Position numbers and translations under genes: made by a program. Of a stretch of 7,747 nucleotides of DNA, positions 7,230-7,747 are shown piece after piece; position 1 is the first letter of the stretch; every line of letters begins with the position of its first letter. Below the pieces are notes generated by a model that worked only from the letters and a program-made list of their open reading frames with translations, ran no database searches and had not been told where the DNA came from. Source of the stretch: an uncultured Bacteroidales bacterium (GTDB lineage Bacteria; Bacteroidota; Bacteroidia; Bacteroidales; UBA932); NCBI GenBank assembly GCA_937906795.1, contig CALCUQ010000041.1, positions 1-7,747 on the forward strand, written 5' to 3'.

Positions 7230-7390
7230 TCACATCCATTTAAATAATATCCAATGCTTTCAATATTATCTGCATATTGAAAAATACAATAATTTTTTTC
7301 ATCTATTCGCTTGCTTATATCTTTACGAATAATATCAACGTTGTTTGCTTCTCTCCAAATCTCACAGCTAATAAACAAAGGTCTACTCAT
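7163..7390 (-). CDS. Small ORF of unknown function, probably a truncated 5' gene fragment
   Basis: The ATG at 7390 opens 75 codons. The first ~53 residues (MSRPLFISCEIWREANN onward, through DNIESIGYYLNGC) look like ordinary coding sequence with mixed charged and hydrophobic residues, but I do not recognise a family. No signal peptide or membrane segment is visible. The last ~20 residues (about TKTGKSTVSGF to the stop) are read out of frame from DNA that, in the neighbouring frame, encodes the barrel protein. The natural C-terminus has therefore most likely been lost at the junction. An AGAGGGG run lies 13 nt upstream of the ATG, and the start overlaps the stop of a 17-codon ORF in an ATGA arrangement. 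It could also be spurious; the window alone cannot decide. Confidence 0.35.
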   Translation of the reverse strand: MSRPLFISCEIWREANNVDIIRKDISKRIDEKNYCIFQYADNIESIGYYLNGCEQATKTGKSTVSGFIHHSNTAL

Positions 7391-7440
7391 AACAATTCAG
7401 CCCCTCTGATGTTCGTTAAATTCAATTTTATATAACTCAT
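7387..7440 (-). CDS. Possible 17-residue leader peptide coupled to the next ORF
   Basis: The ATG at 7440 encodes MSYIKLNLTNIRGAELL and stops at a TGA that overlaps the next start codon (ATGA, 7387-7390). This is the geometry of translational coupling. The start sits in a TATATAA-CTCA-TTATATA inverted repeat (7429-7446). No similarity is recognised, and an ORF this short can arise by chance in AT-rich DNA. Confidence 0.18.
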   Translation of the reverse strand: MSYIKLNLTNIRGAELL

Positions 7441-7523
7441 TATATAGTACCCCAAAAATTTTCACAACAACATTTCTTTGACAGTTTTACATCCCCTCCA
7501 CAAAAAACTTACCTTTTTTATCC

Positions 7524-7580
7524 ACACAAAAAATGCCCTATATCAGCCACTTAAACTGACATAGAGCACCTTATTTTTTC
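7524..7580 (-). terminator. Strong hairpin terminator, best on the minus strand
   Basis: On the minus strand TGCTCTATGTCAG (7568-7556) pairs over all 13 positions with CTGATATAGGGCA (7546-7534), including two G-U pairs, around a 9-nt loop, and is followed by TTTTTTGTGTG. On the plus strand the same two positions become C-A mismatches, although a T-rich run (7571-7580) also follows, so it may act both ways. The wobble pairs imply that selection acts on minus-strand RNA, from a gene to the right of or beyond the window. Confidence 0.65.
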
Positions 7581-7677
7581 AACTCAACTATTCAATTTCT
7601 CAACTCGACCTATTAAATGCACTAGCTTCCCTAGTTATCCTGCATCTTGGCGAGTTTTGCCGTTTGATCGGTTGCTA

Positions 7678-7747
7678 TGTGCATACGTTGCTTAAATATA
7701 GGGTGTGTGCATACGTTGCTTTGCAAAATTTAGAGCTGTACGCATAC
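7678..7747. repeat. Short direct repeats with variable spacers, continuing past the right edge
   Basis: A 16-bp unit, TGTGCATACGTTGCTT, occurs identically at 7678-7693 and 7706-7721. Its GCATAC core starts again at 7742-7747, where the window ends. The intervals are 28 and 33 bp and the intervening bases (12 nt, then about 17-20 nt) are unrelated to each other. A partial GTTGCT also precedes the first copy (7671-7676). Confidence 0.7.

Larger units (their letters stand above)
7391..7747. other. 357-bp right-hand region without a complete gene
   Basis: Apart from the possible leader ORF, nothing here looks like a complete protein-coding gene. It holds a 7-bp inverted repeat (TATATAA-N4-TTATATA, 7429-7446), the hairpin terminator at 7534-7568, repeated CAACTC motifs (7581-7606) and the edge direct repeats. 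On the minus strand, a short open stretch from the edge repeats ends in KLAKMQDN at a TAG (7631-7633), just before the terminator. This could be the tail of a gene lying to the right, but the frame is closed by TAA at 7730-7732, so at most 32 codons are visible. A second frame encodes MRTALNFAKQRMHTPYI and then stops at 7692-7694. Confidence 0.5.

Noticed and set aside
7678..7747. CRISPR array
   Set aside because: The repeat unit is about 16 bp and the spacers 12-20 bp, both too short, and no cas gene is present in the window.

Overview
The window looks like a chromosomal segment of a Bacteroidales-type bacterium (phylum Bacteroidota). The evidence is an AT-rich sequence, a ROK sugar kinase of the Bacteroides glucokinase type, a DUF3109 cysteine-rich protein, a large periplasmic M16 peptidase-fold protein, the C-terminal part of an outer-membrane beta-barrel protein, and a -7 box of the form TAnnTTTG, which is typical of the phylum's primary sigma factor. 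Genus or species cannot be assigned from what is visible.

Layout, left to right. Positions 1-259 (minus) hold the N-terminus of a membrane-anchored coiled-coil protein that runs off the left edge. A 110-bp divergent intergenic region follows. Positions 370-1861 (plus) carry a two-gene unit: a ROK-family glucokinase-like protein and a small two-helix membrane protein of unknown function. Positions 1858-5353 (minus) carry a convergent two-gene unit: an M16 peptidase-fold lipo-/periplasmic-type secreted protein followed, 1 nt after its stop, by a DUF3109 protein. The two units meet tail to tail with interlocked stop codons. The only clear terminator for the plus unit lies inside the DUF3109 coding sequence. 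Positions 5436-7229 (minus) are an open frame for the barrel part of an outer-membrane beta-barrel/TonB-receptor-like protein with no N-terminus. Its frame stops abruptly at a junction with unrelated DNA (about 7200-7232), which contributes a small truncated ORF (7163-7390) and a possible 17-codon leader. The last 350 bp contain no complete gene. They hold a strong hairpin terminator and, at the very edge, short direct repeats that continue beyond the window.

How the genes may work together. The ROK kinase would feed cytoplasmic sugar phosphorylation. The barrel protein and the M16 protein sit in the same orientation with an 82-bp gap and resemble, in layout only, receptor/M16-protease pairs such as FusA/FusC. 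Here, however, the M16 zinc site is destroyed (HxxEH became KMLEF) and the receptor has lost its plug. The pair therefore looks like either a decayed uptake system or a non-catalytic derivative. The right-hand 550 bp look like accessory or rearranged DNA and are the least ordinary part of the window.
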